Of a stretch of 15,183 nucleotides of DNA, positions 7,000-12,925 are shown piece after piece. How positions within the stretch are numbered: position 1 is the stretch's first letter; each line of letters starts with the position of its first letter. The translations under genes and the position numbers were made by a program. The notes under the pieces are model-generated. The model was not told where the DNA came from. It saw only the letters and a list, made by a program, of their open reading frames with translations, and searched no databases. The stretch is from Patescibacteria group bacterium (GTDB lineage Bacteria > Patescibacteriota > UBA1384 > CAILIB01), in the NCBI GenBank assembly GCA_022842085.1, contig JALHQF010000008.1, positions 1 to 15,183 of the forward strand, written 5' to 3'.

Positions 7000-8573
7000 G
7001 TGAGTTCGGTTGCGTGGAAGCTACGTGCGTAGGCTACCACGACCAGCAGCCCAAGCCCACCTGCCAGCAAGAGCTGCATGCCAAGCCCAACGATGGTGCG
7101 GGTACCTTCAAGCTGGAACGCTTCGTAGAGGGTGTTCACAATTCGAAGCGAAACCCACGTAGTTGTTCCGGCGAGCACGGCCATCCAGGCGTAGCTGGCA
7201 ATAGGGCGCCAGGCAGCCCTAAAGCCAAGCTTTACCTCTGGGTGGCGGTAGAGCACGAGGAGCATGAGGAGGGTTTGTACGAAACTCAGCACACTTGATG
7301 CGAGCGCAACGCCAGGCACACCAAGGGTGTCTGCGCTGGCGATGCCAACTCCCAGTGCTGCGAGTGCCGCAATAACCGTGATGGCAACCGGAGTCCAGGC
7401 ATCTTTCAGAGCATAGAACACCCGCGCAAGCACGGCGACAAAGGCCGCTGGAAGCACGCCAATCAGGAACATCAGGAGGGTGTCGATGGCGGCAATGGTT
7501 TCTCCCCATGAGGCTCCACCGATACCGAAGTAGAGGCGAACGAGCTGAGCGCGCAGGACAATGGAAAGGGCGAGGAGGGGAAGGAGTCCGAAGAGGAGCA
7601 GGCGTAAGGTGCGTTGGAGGACCTCGTTAAACTCGGCAAACTTCCCACTGGCACCAAATTCAGCGAGTCGCGGAAAGGCCGCGAGTGCAAGTGAATTGGC
7701 TACAACCACGGTGAACATTGTTTGCATATCGTTCATCGAGCTGTAAATGCTGATAGCGCTTGCCCCTAGGCTTGCGAGCACTCCGGTGAAAAGGAAAGCC
7801 ACGAGCTGGTTCATGCCCTGGCTCACTGAGCGTGGGAGCATGAGCTTACTTACGCTCCGCAGATCTGGCCCGATGCGCAGATCAATTTTGGGGTGGTACC
7901 CGGCACCGCGTGCCTCGAGGTACTGAATGAGTCCGTGTCCCACGGCGCCAACCAGCACGGCCGCTGCCATCGCGAAGAGCCCGTACTTGAATGCGAAAAG
8001 CCCTCCGACAATGAGGGTCACGTTATAGATCAGTGGTGCAAGCGCGTAGCTGCTAAAGCGACGCTGCACATTGAGGAACCCACCAAAGGTGTACGACCAA
8101 GCAAATGCAATGGTTTGCAGGAGGAAGAGCCGGCTCATGGCTACCGTAAGGGCTACCTGCTCCGGGGAGAAGCCTTGGCCATTGCGTCCCACGAGCCACT
8201 CCATAATCGGCTGCATGGTGAGTACGAGTACGAGACTTACGATGGTAAACACCAGGGTGAGCCAGCTGAGGAGCTGGTTGGTAAGGCGGTACACGCCTTT
8301 CTCATCGCCCTTTACCTTGAGCTCGCTGGCAACCGGGATGAAGGCGCTGCTAATCGCACCAACCACGAAGAGGTTAAACAGTAAATCTGGGAGCCGGAAG
8401 CTCGCAAAGAACACATCGAGCAGCTGGCTATCGGGGATGGCACGGAAGTAGATCCAGTTACGTACTACGCCCAGCACGTTGCTGAGGAGCGCCGTGCTTG
8501 CGAGCAGGATGGTGGCACGCCCGAAGGAGAACGTGCCGCCCAGGCGCCAGCGACTCTTACTTTGGGTGCTCAC
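6951..8573 (-). CDS. murJ: Lipid II flippase MurJ
   Basis: 540-residue polytopic membrane protein of the MVF/MOP superfamily, slightly longer than the usual 500-525. MurJ moves undecaprenyl-linked peptidoglycan precursor across the membrane. The N-terminal signature is intact: LLSNVLGVVRNWIYFRAIPDSQLLDVFFASFRLPDLLFNLFVVGAISSAFIPV, including the arginines of helices 1-2 that face the cavity in E. coli MurJ. Later sections match the family, for example LPRSVSQGMNQL and a long run of hydrophobic helices. The start is GTG at 8573, overlapping the ftsH stop by 4 bases (GTGA), so it is translationally coupled. Its 3' end overlaps the next gene by 49 bp. A small cytosolic tail (KNRSSRQAPSQDQ) ends the protein. 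Confidence 0.95.
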   Translation of the reverse strand: MSTQSKSRWRLGGTFSFGRATILLASTALLSNVLGVVRNWIYFRAIPDSQLLDVFFASFRLPDLLFNLFVVGAISSAFIPVASELKVKGDEKGVYRLTNQLLSWLTLVFTIVSLVLVLTMQPIMEWLVGRNGQGFSPEQVALTVAMSRLFLLQTIAFAWSYTFGGFLNVQRRFSSYALAPLIYNVTLIVGGLFAFKYGLFAMAAAVLVGAVGHGLIQYLEARGAGYHPKIDLRIGPDLRSVSKLMLPRSVSQGMNQLVAFLFTGVLASLGASAISIYSSMNDMQTMFTVVVANSLALAAFPRLAEFGASGKFAEFNEVLQRTLRLLLFGLLPLLALSIVLRAQLVRLYFGIGGASWGETIAAIDTLLMFLIGVLPAAFVAVLARVFYALKDAWTPVAITVIAALAALGVGIASADTLGVPGVALASSVLSFVQTLLMLLVLYRHPEVKLGFRAAWRPIASYAWMAVLAGTTTWVSLRIVNTLYEAFQLEGTRTIVGLGMQLLLAGGLGLLVVVAYARSFHATELTWLKNRSSRQAPSQDQ

Positions 8574-10441
8574 ACGGTGACTGGTTCTTTGATGATGCCT
8601 GTTGTTTCCTCGAGGATGCGTGTGAGTTCTTCACCAGTTACGGTTTCGCGCTCGAGCAGGAGGTCGGTGAGCTTGTCGAGGGCGGGGCGGTACATGGTGA
8701 GGAGCTCTTTCGTGCGAGTTTCTGCTCGCTTCACGATCTGGTCAACCTCGCTGTCAATAACTTGGGCCCGGTCTTCGCTGTAGTCGCGGGATTCTCCCAT
8801 CGAACGCCCGAGGAAGATCTCGTGCTCACGTTCGCCGTAGGTACGGAGCCCGAGTGTGTCGCTCATACCGTACTCGGTAACCATGCGGCGGGCGAGCTTG
8901 GTAACACGCTCGAGGTCGTTGCTCGCGCCGGTGGTAGCTTCATCGAACACCGCCATTTCGGCGAGGCGGCCACCAAGCAGCATGCAGAGCTCGTCTTCAA
9001 ACTTAGCTTTGCCAATGAGGTGACGATCCTCCTTAGGCAGGCTCCATGTAAGCCCAAGTGCGTTGCCGCGGCTTATGATGCTCACCTTGTGCACATCGTC
9101 GGTGTGTGGCAATACGTGACCTACGATGGCGTGACCAGCTTCGTGTACGGCTGTCACCTTCTTCTCTTGATCGGAGAGTACCCGGCTCGGACGCTCTGGT
9201 CCTACGAGCACTTTTTCGGCTGCTTCGTGCAGCGTTGCCTGTGTGATTTGCTTTTCGCCCTTGCGCGCTGCAAAGATAGCGGCCTCGTTCATGATGTTCT
9301 TGAGGTCGGCTGGAGACATGCCGGCTGTTTGGTTGGCCACTCCGGCAAGATCTACATCTTTGGCCAGTGGTTTGCCCTTGGTGTAAACCTGAAGAACTTC
9401 GATGCGCTCGTCCCGCGTTGGGAGATCTACCACAACCCGACGGTCAAAGCGGCCTGGACGTAGAAGCGCAGGGTCGAGTACGTCGGGACGGTTGGTGGCA
9501 GCCATGACGATTACGCCACCATCTGTTTCGAAGCCATCCATTTCTACCAGAATCTGGTTGAGGGTCTGCTCACGCTCGTCGTGCCCACCCCCAAGTCCGG
9601 CGCCGCGCTGGCGGCCAATTGCGTCGAGCTCGTCGATGAAAATGATGCAAGGACTCGCTTTCTTAGCTTTTGCAAAGAGATCACGCACACGGCTGGCACC
9701 CACACCCACAAACATCTCCACGAACTCCGAAGCAGAAATGGTGAAGAAGGGGACGCCGGCCTCGCCGGCTACGGCCTTGGCAAGCAGGGTTTTACCAGTA
9801 CCTGGAGGACCAACGAGGAGCACACCCTTTGGAATCTCAGCACCGAGTGCCCGAAACTTGGCAGGATCGCGCAGGAAGTCCACCTCTTCCATGAGCTCTT
9901 GCTTGGCCTCACGCTGACCCGCAACATCGGCAAAACGAATCTTCGAGAAGTTAGCGAGCTTCGCACGCGCCTGTCCAAAGCCCATTGCACGTTGGTTCTG
10001 ATTTTGGCTGCTGCGGAACATGGCAAAAATCACTGCCAAGATGATGATCGGTACGAGTAGGTTGCCAAGGATGGATGCCCATGCAGCGCTACTGGTGCTG
10101 TACTCAACCTTGATGCTGGTTTTGTCGGGTGTGATGCCAAAATCCTTGAGATCATCACCTGTGCGGAGCGTTGAGCGGAGCTTGGTGTCGTCTTGCTTGG
10201 TGATAGCAAGCTCGGTGTCGTTGGTAACGACAACCTCCTTTACCTGACCTTCTTGTACGAGGGTTGCTACCTCGGAAATGGCAATAACCTCGGGTACTTG
10301 CTGACGAGGCCCAATAAATGCGGAGAGCGCTGCAAAGCCGATAATGGCGATGGCTATCCAGATAAAGCCGCGCCCGGGCTGCTGGGGCATGGGTGGATGT
10401 GGCGTTTGGCGCTTCTTCTTTTTGGAGGTCGATGCTGGCAT
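8570..10441 (-). CDS. ftsH: ATP-dependent zinc metalloprotease FtsH
   Basis: 623-residue membrane AAA+ protease that degrades misfolded membrane proteins and regulatory proteins. A cytosolic basic/Pro-rich N-tail (residues 1-24) precedes TM1 (about 25-44), a periplasmic/extracytoplasmic domain (about 50-120), and TM2 (about 122-142). Walker A GPPGTGKT is at 211-218, the pore loop MFVG at 243-246, Walker B IIFIDELDAIG at 266-275, and the second region of homology ATNRPDVLDPALLRPGRFDR at about 315-334, with arginine-finger candidates R328/R331. The zinc site is HEAGH (433-437) with Asp509 in TTGASNDL. Length and motif order are standard. The ATG at 10441 has no Shine-Dalgarno sequence at the usual distance; an AGGAG lies about 18-19 nt upstream and is too far. 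The gene leads an operon with murJ. Confidence 0.97.
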   Translation of the reverse strand: MPASTSKKKKRQTPHPPMPQQPGRGFIWIAIAIIGFAALSAFIGPRQQVPEVIAISEVATLVQEGQVKEVVVTNDTELAITKQDDTKLRSTLRTGDDLKDFGITPDKTSIKVEYSTSSAAWASILGNLLVPIIILAVIFAMFRSSQNQNQRAMGFGQARAKLANFSKIRFADVAGQREAKQELMEEVDFLRDPAKFRALGAEIPKGVLLVGPPGTGKTLLAKAVAGEAGVPFFTISASEFVEMFVGVGASRVRDLFAKAKKASPCIIFIDELDAIGRQRGAGLGGGHDEREQTLNQILVEMDGFETDGGVIVMAATNRPDVLDPALLRPGRFDRRVVVDLPTRDERIEVLQVYTKGKPLAKDVDLAGVANQTAGMSPADLKNIMNEAAIFAARKGEKQITQATLHEAAEKVLVGPERPSRVLSDQEKKVTAVHEAGHAIVGHVLPHTDDVHKVSIISRGNALGLTWSLPKEDRHLIGKAKFEDELCMLLGGRLAEMAVFDEATTGASNDLERVTKLARRMVTEYGMSDTLGLRTYGEREHEIFLGRSMGESRDYSEDRAQVIDSEVDQIVKRAETRTKELLTMYRPALDKLTDLLLERETVTGEELTRILEETTGIIKEPVTV

Positions 10442-10447
10442 GGGTTG

Positions 10448-10521
10448 ACGGTACTGACGTACTCCTGTAGGGTTTCTGAGCAGTGCGGATCAATCCTACC
10501 TTGAACTTACCTTCCTGGAAA
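10448..10521 (-). promoter_or_regulatory. Candidate ftsH promoters
   Basis: Two possible promoters on the minus strand. (a) -10 TACCGT (10448-10453) exactly 6 nt before the ftsH ATG, which would give a leaderless mRNA, but the -35 position is poor (GAAACC). (b) -35 TTTCCA (10516-10521), 17-nt spacer, -10 TAGGAT (10493-10498), giving a leader of about 45 nt. They cannot be separated without transcript-end data. Confidence 0.3.
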
Positions 10522-10529
10522 GATATCGA
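10501..10529 (+). promoter_or_regulatory. Candidate promoter for initiator tRNA gene
   Basis: -35 TTGAAC (10501-10506), 17-nt spacer, -10 TATCGA (10524-10529). The transcription start would fall near 10536, about 14 nt before the mature 5' end of the tRNA. The -35 is strong (5 of 6) and the -10 is fair. Confidence 0.45.
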
Positions 10530-10549
10530 CCCTCACTGCAACATCTTGA

Positions 10550-10626
10550 AGCGGGGTGGAGCAGCCTGGTAGCTCGTCTGGCTCATAACCAGAAGGTCGT
10601 TAGTTCAAATCTAACCCCCGCTACCA
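10550..10626 (+). tRNA. Initiator-type tRNA-Met (CAU)
   Basis: 77-nt cloverleaf with an encoded CCA. The D arm (GAGC-AGCCTGGTA-GCTC) is that of bacterial tRNA-fMet and the anticodon loop is CUCAUAA; the T arm is GTTAG-TTCAAAT-CTAAC. Two classical initiator determinants differ from E. coli: position 1:72 is a Watson-Crick A-U pair instead of the C1xA72 mismatch, and the anticodon stem is UCUGG/CCAGA, so only two of the three conserved G-C pairs (30:40 and 31:39) remain. The initiator D arm, 77-nt length and overall similarity still favour fMet over elongator Met. Confidence 0.9.
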
Positions 10627-10628
10627 AG

Positions 10629-10660
10629 AAAGAAGACCTGGGTTTCCTAGGTCTTCTTTT
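10629..10660. terminator. Bidirectional intrinsic terminator
   Basis: 14-bp stem (AAAGAAGACCTGGG side against CCTAGGTCTTCTTT side, one G-T wobble) with a TTT loop and a terminal run of T. It begins 2 nt after the tRNA CCA on the plus strand, and lies 14 nt past the end of the phosphodiesterase gene on the minus strand, where TTTCTT follows the stem. Confidence 0.85.
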
Positions 10661-10674
10661 GGTATGCCCGCATG

Positions 10675-11190
10675 CTATGCAAGCACAACGTGCTCCATCC
10701 GATTCGTTTCTGTGTCGTAAATCCCATAGCTCGCGGAGACTACGCGTACGCCACCGGCCGAACCAGGGTTTGCCAGGAGCGTTTCTGTCTTCGTCTGGTT
10801 GGTGTGCGCTACCAGTTCTGCGGCTGCAGTATGGTTGTGTCCGTAGAAGACTGCATCGTACTCACCGCACTTAGCAGCGATGTGCGCAATTTCCGGGTAG
10901 TGGGTGAGGAAAACGTCTCGTCCCGCATAGCTCCAGGCGCGGTGCTCGGTTACTGGGAGATCAACTTTCGCAGGATCTACCCGACGGGCGCTATTGAGCC
11001 GATCGGCATCGCAGTTCCCCCAAACACAGGTCCAGTGGATGCCGGACTCCGAGAGGATGGTGAGCACGGGCGGTGCGCAGAAGTCTCCAAGGTGAATGCC
11101 ATGCGTAATTCCGCGCGCCTTGAGCTGTTCGATGATGGTATCAAGGAGTTCACCTCGATCGTGAGTGTCGGCGAGTACGGCAAGTTGCAT
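10675..11190 (-). CDS. YfcE/MJ0936-family metallophosphoesterase
   Basis: 171 residues, the usual length for this compact calcineurin-like phosphodiesterase family. Metal-binding motifs are complete and in order: DTHD (D8, H10), GDF (D36), GNCD (N59, D61), THYP (H97), GHNHT (H118, H120), and the NPGS signature (141-144). Characterised relatives hydrolyse phosphodiester model substrates with Mn2+ or Ni2+; the natural substrate here is unknown. The ATG at 11190 has no Shine-Dalgarno sequence but has an extended -10 element exactly 6 nt upstream. It is transcribed divergently from the small Cys-motif gene. Confidence 0.92.
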   Translation of the reverse strand: MQLAVLADTHDRGELLDTIIEQLKARGITHGIHLGDFCAPPVLTILSESGIHWTCVWGNCDADRLNSARRVDPAKVDLPVTEHRAWSYAGRDVFLTHYPEIAHIAAKCGEYDAVFYGHNHTAAAELVAHTNQTKTETLLANPGSAGGVRVVSASYGIYDTETNRMEHVVLA

Positions 11191-11196
11191 ACGGCT

Positions 11197-11205
11197 ACTC
11201 TAGCA
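11197..11205 (-). promoter_or_regulatory. Extended -10 for phosphodiesterase gene
   Basis: Minus-strand TGC-TAGAGT, with the hexamer at 11197-11202 and exactly 6 nt to the ATG at 11190. No good -35 is found at 16-18 nt, but the TG extension can compensate. The predicted transcript would start at or next to the start codon. Confidence 0.4.
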
Positions 11206-11220
11206 GATGAGAATCTGCTA
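11201..11220. promoter_or_regulatory. Perfect 8-bp inverted repeat between divergent genes
   Basis: TAGCAGAT - GAGA - ATCTGCTA, a perfect dyad with a 4-nt centre. It overlaps the extended -10 of the phosphodiesterase gene on the minus strand, and lies 10 nt upstream of the GGAGGTG ribosome-binding site of the plus-strand gene. Either an operator for a dimeric regulator or an mRNA hairpin; no T tract follows, so it is unlikely to be a terminator. Confidence 0.6.
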
Positions 11221-11242
11221 CGGTCTTTCGGAGGTGAAAGCC

Positions 11243-11572
11243 ATGAAACTTACAGGTACCCAGGCCGCGAAGGAGGCCTTCCAAAGAACCTTCGGATCCA
11301 TCATTCGCGAGTTCGGTATCGAGCTCACTGACCAGTGTCCATCATGTGCGGCAAAAGGGGGATGTGGGAGCCCTCGAATTGACGTCACGGAAGTGCTCGA
11401 AGTTGGCATCACGCAGGTGATTGAAGACCCGAGCGTGGTCTACAACGGTGAGGTGTGCACCGTCCGCCTCATGCAAGACGAGCGTCTGACGAATGCACAG
11501 CGCGAGGCCATGGAAGCCACACTACGAGATTTTCTCAGACAACACGCGTCAGCGGCGCCGTCGCGGCACTAG
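11243..11572 (+). CDS. Small cysteine-motif protein of unknown function
   Basis: 109 residues from the ATG at 11243, chosen because a near-perfect Shine-Dalgarno GGAGGTG ends 6 nt before it; the frame is also open to 11207 without a better start. An N-terminal helix (MKLTGTQAAKEAFQRTFGSIIREFGIELTD) leads into QCPSCAAKGGCG (C32, C35, C41), which with C72 could bind zinc or an Fe-S cluster. The rest alternates short beta-like strands (IDVTEVLEVGITQVI, VCTVRLM) with a C-terminal helix. I do not recognise the family. It stands alone, divergent from the phosphodiesterase gene, and ends at a strong terminator. Confidence 0.8.
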   Translation: MKLTGTQAAKEAFQRTFGSIIREFGIELTDQCPSCAAKGGCGSPRIDVTEVLEVGITQVIEDPSVVYNGEVCTVRLMQDERLTNAQREAMEATLRDFLRQHASAAPSRH

Positions 11573-11573
11573 C

Positions 11574-11604
11574 AAAAAATCCCCCGTACACGTACGGGGG
11601 ATTT
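11574..11604. terminator. Bidirectional intrinsic terminator
   Basis: Stem AAATCCCCCGTAC/GTACGGGGGATTT nearly closed on itself (central AC; the physical loop is probably ACACGT). On the plus strand ATTTCTT follows; on the minus strand a run of six T follows. It ends the Cys-motif gene and the tRNA-Ile2 gene that converges on it. Confidence 0.88.
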
Positions 11605-11606
11605 CT

Positions 11607-11681
11607 TGGTGGCAGGGGCGGGAATCGAACCCGCGACCAAGAGCTTATGAGTCTCCTGCTCTACCTCTGAGCTACCCTGCC
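11607..11681 (-). tRNA. tRNA-Ile2 (CAU, lysidine-type)
   Basis: 75-nt cloverleaf with an encoded CCA. Acceptor GGCAGGG/CCCTGCC, discriminator A73, D arm GAGC/GCTC, T arm GCGGG-TTCGAAT-CCCGC. The anticodon loop is CUCAUAA. The segment AGGAGACTCATAA..CTCTTGGTCGC resembles E. coli tRNA-Ile2 (AGGCGACTCATAATCGCTTGGTCGC) more closely than elongator tRNA-Met, so C34 is probably converted to lysidine by TilS for reading AUA. AUA codons occur in this window, for example in the transglutaminase-like gene. The anticodon stem has an A31xG39 mismatch next to the loop. It follows the membrane protein gene by 27 nt on the same strand without a terminator. Confidence 0.85.
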
Positions 11682-11708
11682 AACCGCGTTACCCTAGCAG
11701 CTTTTCCT

Positions 11709-12482
11709 TCAAGCGGGAACTACTTGCAGCGTGCTCCCACTGGTGAGGTTTGGGTTGTGGGTAACCGCAAGCACCGCAGGGTGGCCAAGGTGTTGGCGAA
11801 CTGCTCCGAGCAGTTCGAGTGTCTGAGCCGAGGTGAGCTTGGCTGCTGTCTCTACGTTCACGGTGGGTACATCCCCAAGCGCATGCTCCCAGAGCCGTGC
11901 AAAGCGCTTCAAGCCATCGTCAGAGAAGTGGGTAAGATCACCCTCGCCCAAAATACGAGTGAGTGTCTCGCGCACCTCTGGTGATGATAGGCTACTCACC
12001 ACTTTCTTTACGAATGATACTTGCGCATCTCGCGTGCGCCTCTTACCAACGACGAGACCTAGCTCACCAGCCTCAGCCATGGCGATGAGTACCGCTACAT
12101 CAGCACGCGCCTTCGCGAGTGCCTCTGGGCTCGTAAGGTGGGTAAGGAGGAAGTCTGTGGCCGGCCCGACCTTCCAACGAGCGCCAGTGGGAGGAGCGGT
12201 GAGTGGTTCAAGCTGTGAAACCGCGGCAAGGAGCACCTCAAACTGATTGGTGGCAACAACTGGACCCACGGTCTCCGGGCTTACTGGCGGAGCCACTGGG
12301 GCATCGGGGCGCGAGGCTTGGTAGGCAGCGATAAGCTCGTTAGCCATGGCCTCATCGTCGAGTTGCTCCTCAGGATGAGTTGGACCACGCTTTTCATGCA
12401 GCAATAGCTGCACAAGAGAGACTACGAACACGAGGCCTGTGCAGATGGCACCAAGCGTCAGGAAGATCTGTGTCGTAGTCAT
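11709..12482 (-). CDS. Single-pass membrane protein with cytosolic helical domain, unknown
   Basis: 257 residues from the ATG at 12482. This start is preferred over the ATG at 12503 because a -10 hexamer TATACT would otherwise lie inside the coding region, and because MTTTQIFLTLGAICTG begins the membrane helix directly. One transmembrane segment (about 5-28) is followed by HEKRG, an acidic linker (PEEQLDDEAMANELIAAYQ), a Pro-rich spacer (about 60-75), and a helical domain (about 80-250) without recognisable catalytic motifs. I do not recognise a family. It follows the DUF883-like gene on the same strand with a 39-nt gap and may also have its own promoter. UGA stop. Confidence 0.75.
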   Translation of the reverse strand: MTTTQIFLTLGAICTGLVFVVSLVQLLLHEKRGPTHPEEQLDDEAMANELIAAYQASRPDAPVAPPVSPETVGPVVATNQFEVLLAAVSQLEPLTAPPTGARWKVGPATDFLLTHLTSPEALAKARADVAVLIAMAEAGELGLVVGKRRTRDAQVSFVKKVVSSLSSPEVRETLTRILGEGDLTHFSDDGLKRFARLWEHALGDVPTVNVETAAKLTSAQTLELLGAVRQHLGHPAVLAVTHNPNLTSGSTLQVVPA

Positions 12483-12517
12483 GGCGCCAGTATACGGCGC
12501 CATGGGGAGCCTGGGAA
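12481..12517 (-). promoter_or_regulatory. Promoter embedded in a perfect palindrome
   Basis: ATGGCGCC (12481-12488) and GGCGCCAT (12496-12503) form a perfect 8-bp inverted repeat around AGTATAC. On the minus strand the centre contains -10 TATACT (12489-12494), exactly 6 nt before the ATG at 12482. A -35 TTCCCA (12512-12517) lies 17 nt upstream. The palindrome covers the -10 and the start codon, so a bound dimer would block both. Confidence 0.5.
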
Positions 12518-12521
12518 AGCC

Positions 12522-12794
12522 CTAGCGCTTACTGCGTCCAGCGAAGAAGCCGAGGAGGGCCCCAATGAGACCAGCCCCCGCAACAGCTGGCCACGGATTC
12601 TCGCGAACTTTGGCATCGGCGGCTTTTGCGGCAGTTTTCGCTTGTGCTGCGACGTGCTCGGCAGCTTGCTTGGCTTTTGCGGCAGCAGTTTCTGAGGTTT
12701 CTTCAATCATGTCCGCTACCTGGGCGAGCTCTTCGCTCGCTTGGCGTACCAGGTTTTTCGACGTTTTCTTGGTTGGAGTGTCTTTGGTAGGCAT
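12522..12794 (-). CDS. DUF883 (ElaB/YqjD)-like membrane-anchored protein
   Basis: 90 residues from the ATG at 12794. Basic N-terminus (MPTKDTPTKKTSKN), a long Ala-rich amphipathic helix (about 15-62: EELAQVADMIEETSETAAAKAKQAAEHVAAQAKTAAKAADAK), then VRENPWPAVAGAGLIGALLGFFAGRSKR. That C-terminus matches the DUF883 pattern: V-x-E-x-P, a Gly-rich hydrophobic segment, and terminal basic residues. E. coli YqjD and ElaB attach to the inner membrane by this tail and bind ribosomes in stationary phase; the same role here is inference. The start was chosen over the upstream ATG at 12851 because a -10 element sits exactly 6 nt before 12794 and because the longer form adds an unrelated stretch. It is divergent from the helicase gene. 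Confidence 0.75.
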   Translation of the reverse strand: MPTKDTPTKKTSKNLVRQASEELAQVADMIEETSETAAAKAKQAAEHVAAQAKTAAKAADAKVRENPWPAVAGAGLIGALLGFFAGRSKR

Positions 12795-12800
12795 GTCGGT

Positions 12801-12829
12801 ACTGTACCACTTCTTGCGTACTTGGTAAA
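12801..12829 (-). promoter_or_regulatory. Promoter of DUF883-like gene (leaderless geometry)
   Basis: Minus strand: -35 TTTACC (12824-12829), 17-nt spacer, -10 TACAGT (12801-12806), then exactly 6 nt to the ATG at 12794. Both hexamers match consensus at 4 of 6 positions. Transcription would begin at or next to the start codon. No Shine-Dalgarno sequence is present. Confidence 0.5.
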
Positions 12830-12881
12830 AAGTTGATACAAAAAAGTGCATTCAAGTACGACCCCTTTCGGGATGAACTCT

Positions 12882-12924
12882 AGATTCGTGTCGATTTGCT
12901 TGCGTTCCAGCAACACACGAATTT
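12882..12924 (+). promoter_or_regulatory. 5' leader hairpin of helicase gene
   Basis: 10-bp stem AGATTCGTGT/ACACGAATTT (one G-T wobble) with a 23-nt loop. Its 3' arm ends 1 nt before the helicase ATG at 12926, and no Shine-Dalgarno sequence is present. The base pairing would hold the initiation region in a structure that could respond to temperature, or to the helicase itself. Promoter candidate: TTGATA (12833-12838), 18 nt, TACGAC (12857-12862). Confidence 0.45.
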
Positions 12925-12925
12925 C

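Noticed and set aside
8498..9463. Open frame of 321 codons on the plus strand
   Set aside because: Antisense to murJ and ftsH, whose protein motifs are unambiguous.
8570..10441. UGA recoding as Gly (Gracilibacteria-type code)
   Set aside because: FtsH ends at a UGA exactly at the family's expected C-terminus, and that UGA overlaps the murJ start; no in-frame UGA interrupts recognised genes.
10672..11331. 219-codon plus-strand frame across the phosphodiesterase gene
   Set aside because: Antisense to a gene with a full set of metallophosphoesterase motifs, and it runs through the intergenic dyad into the next gene.
11607..11681. Elongator tRNA-Met
   Set aside because: The anticodon is CAU, but the anticodon arm and its flanks follow tRNA-Ile2. 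Elongator Met remains possible but less likely.
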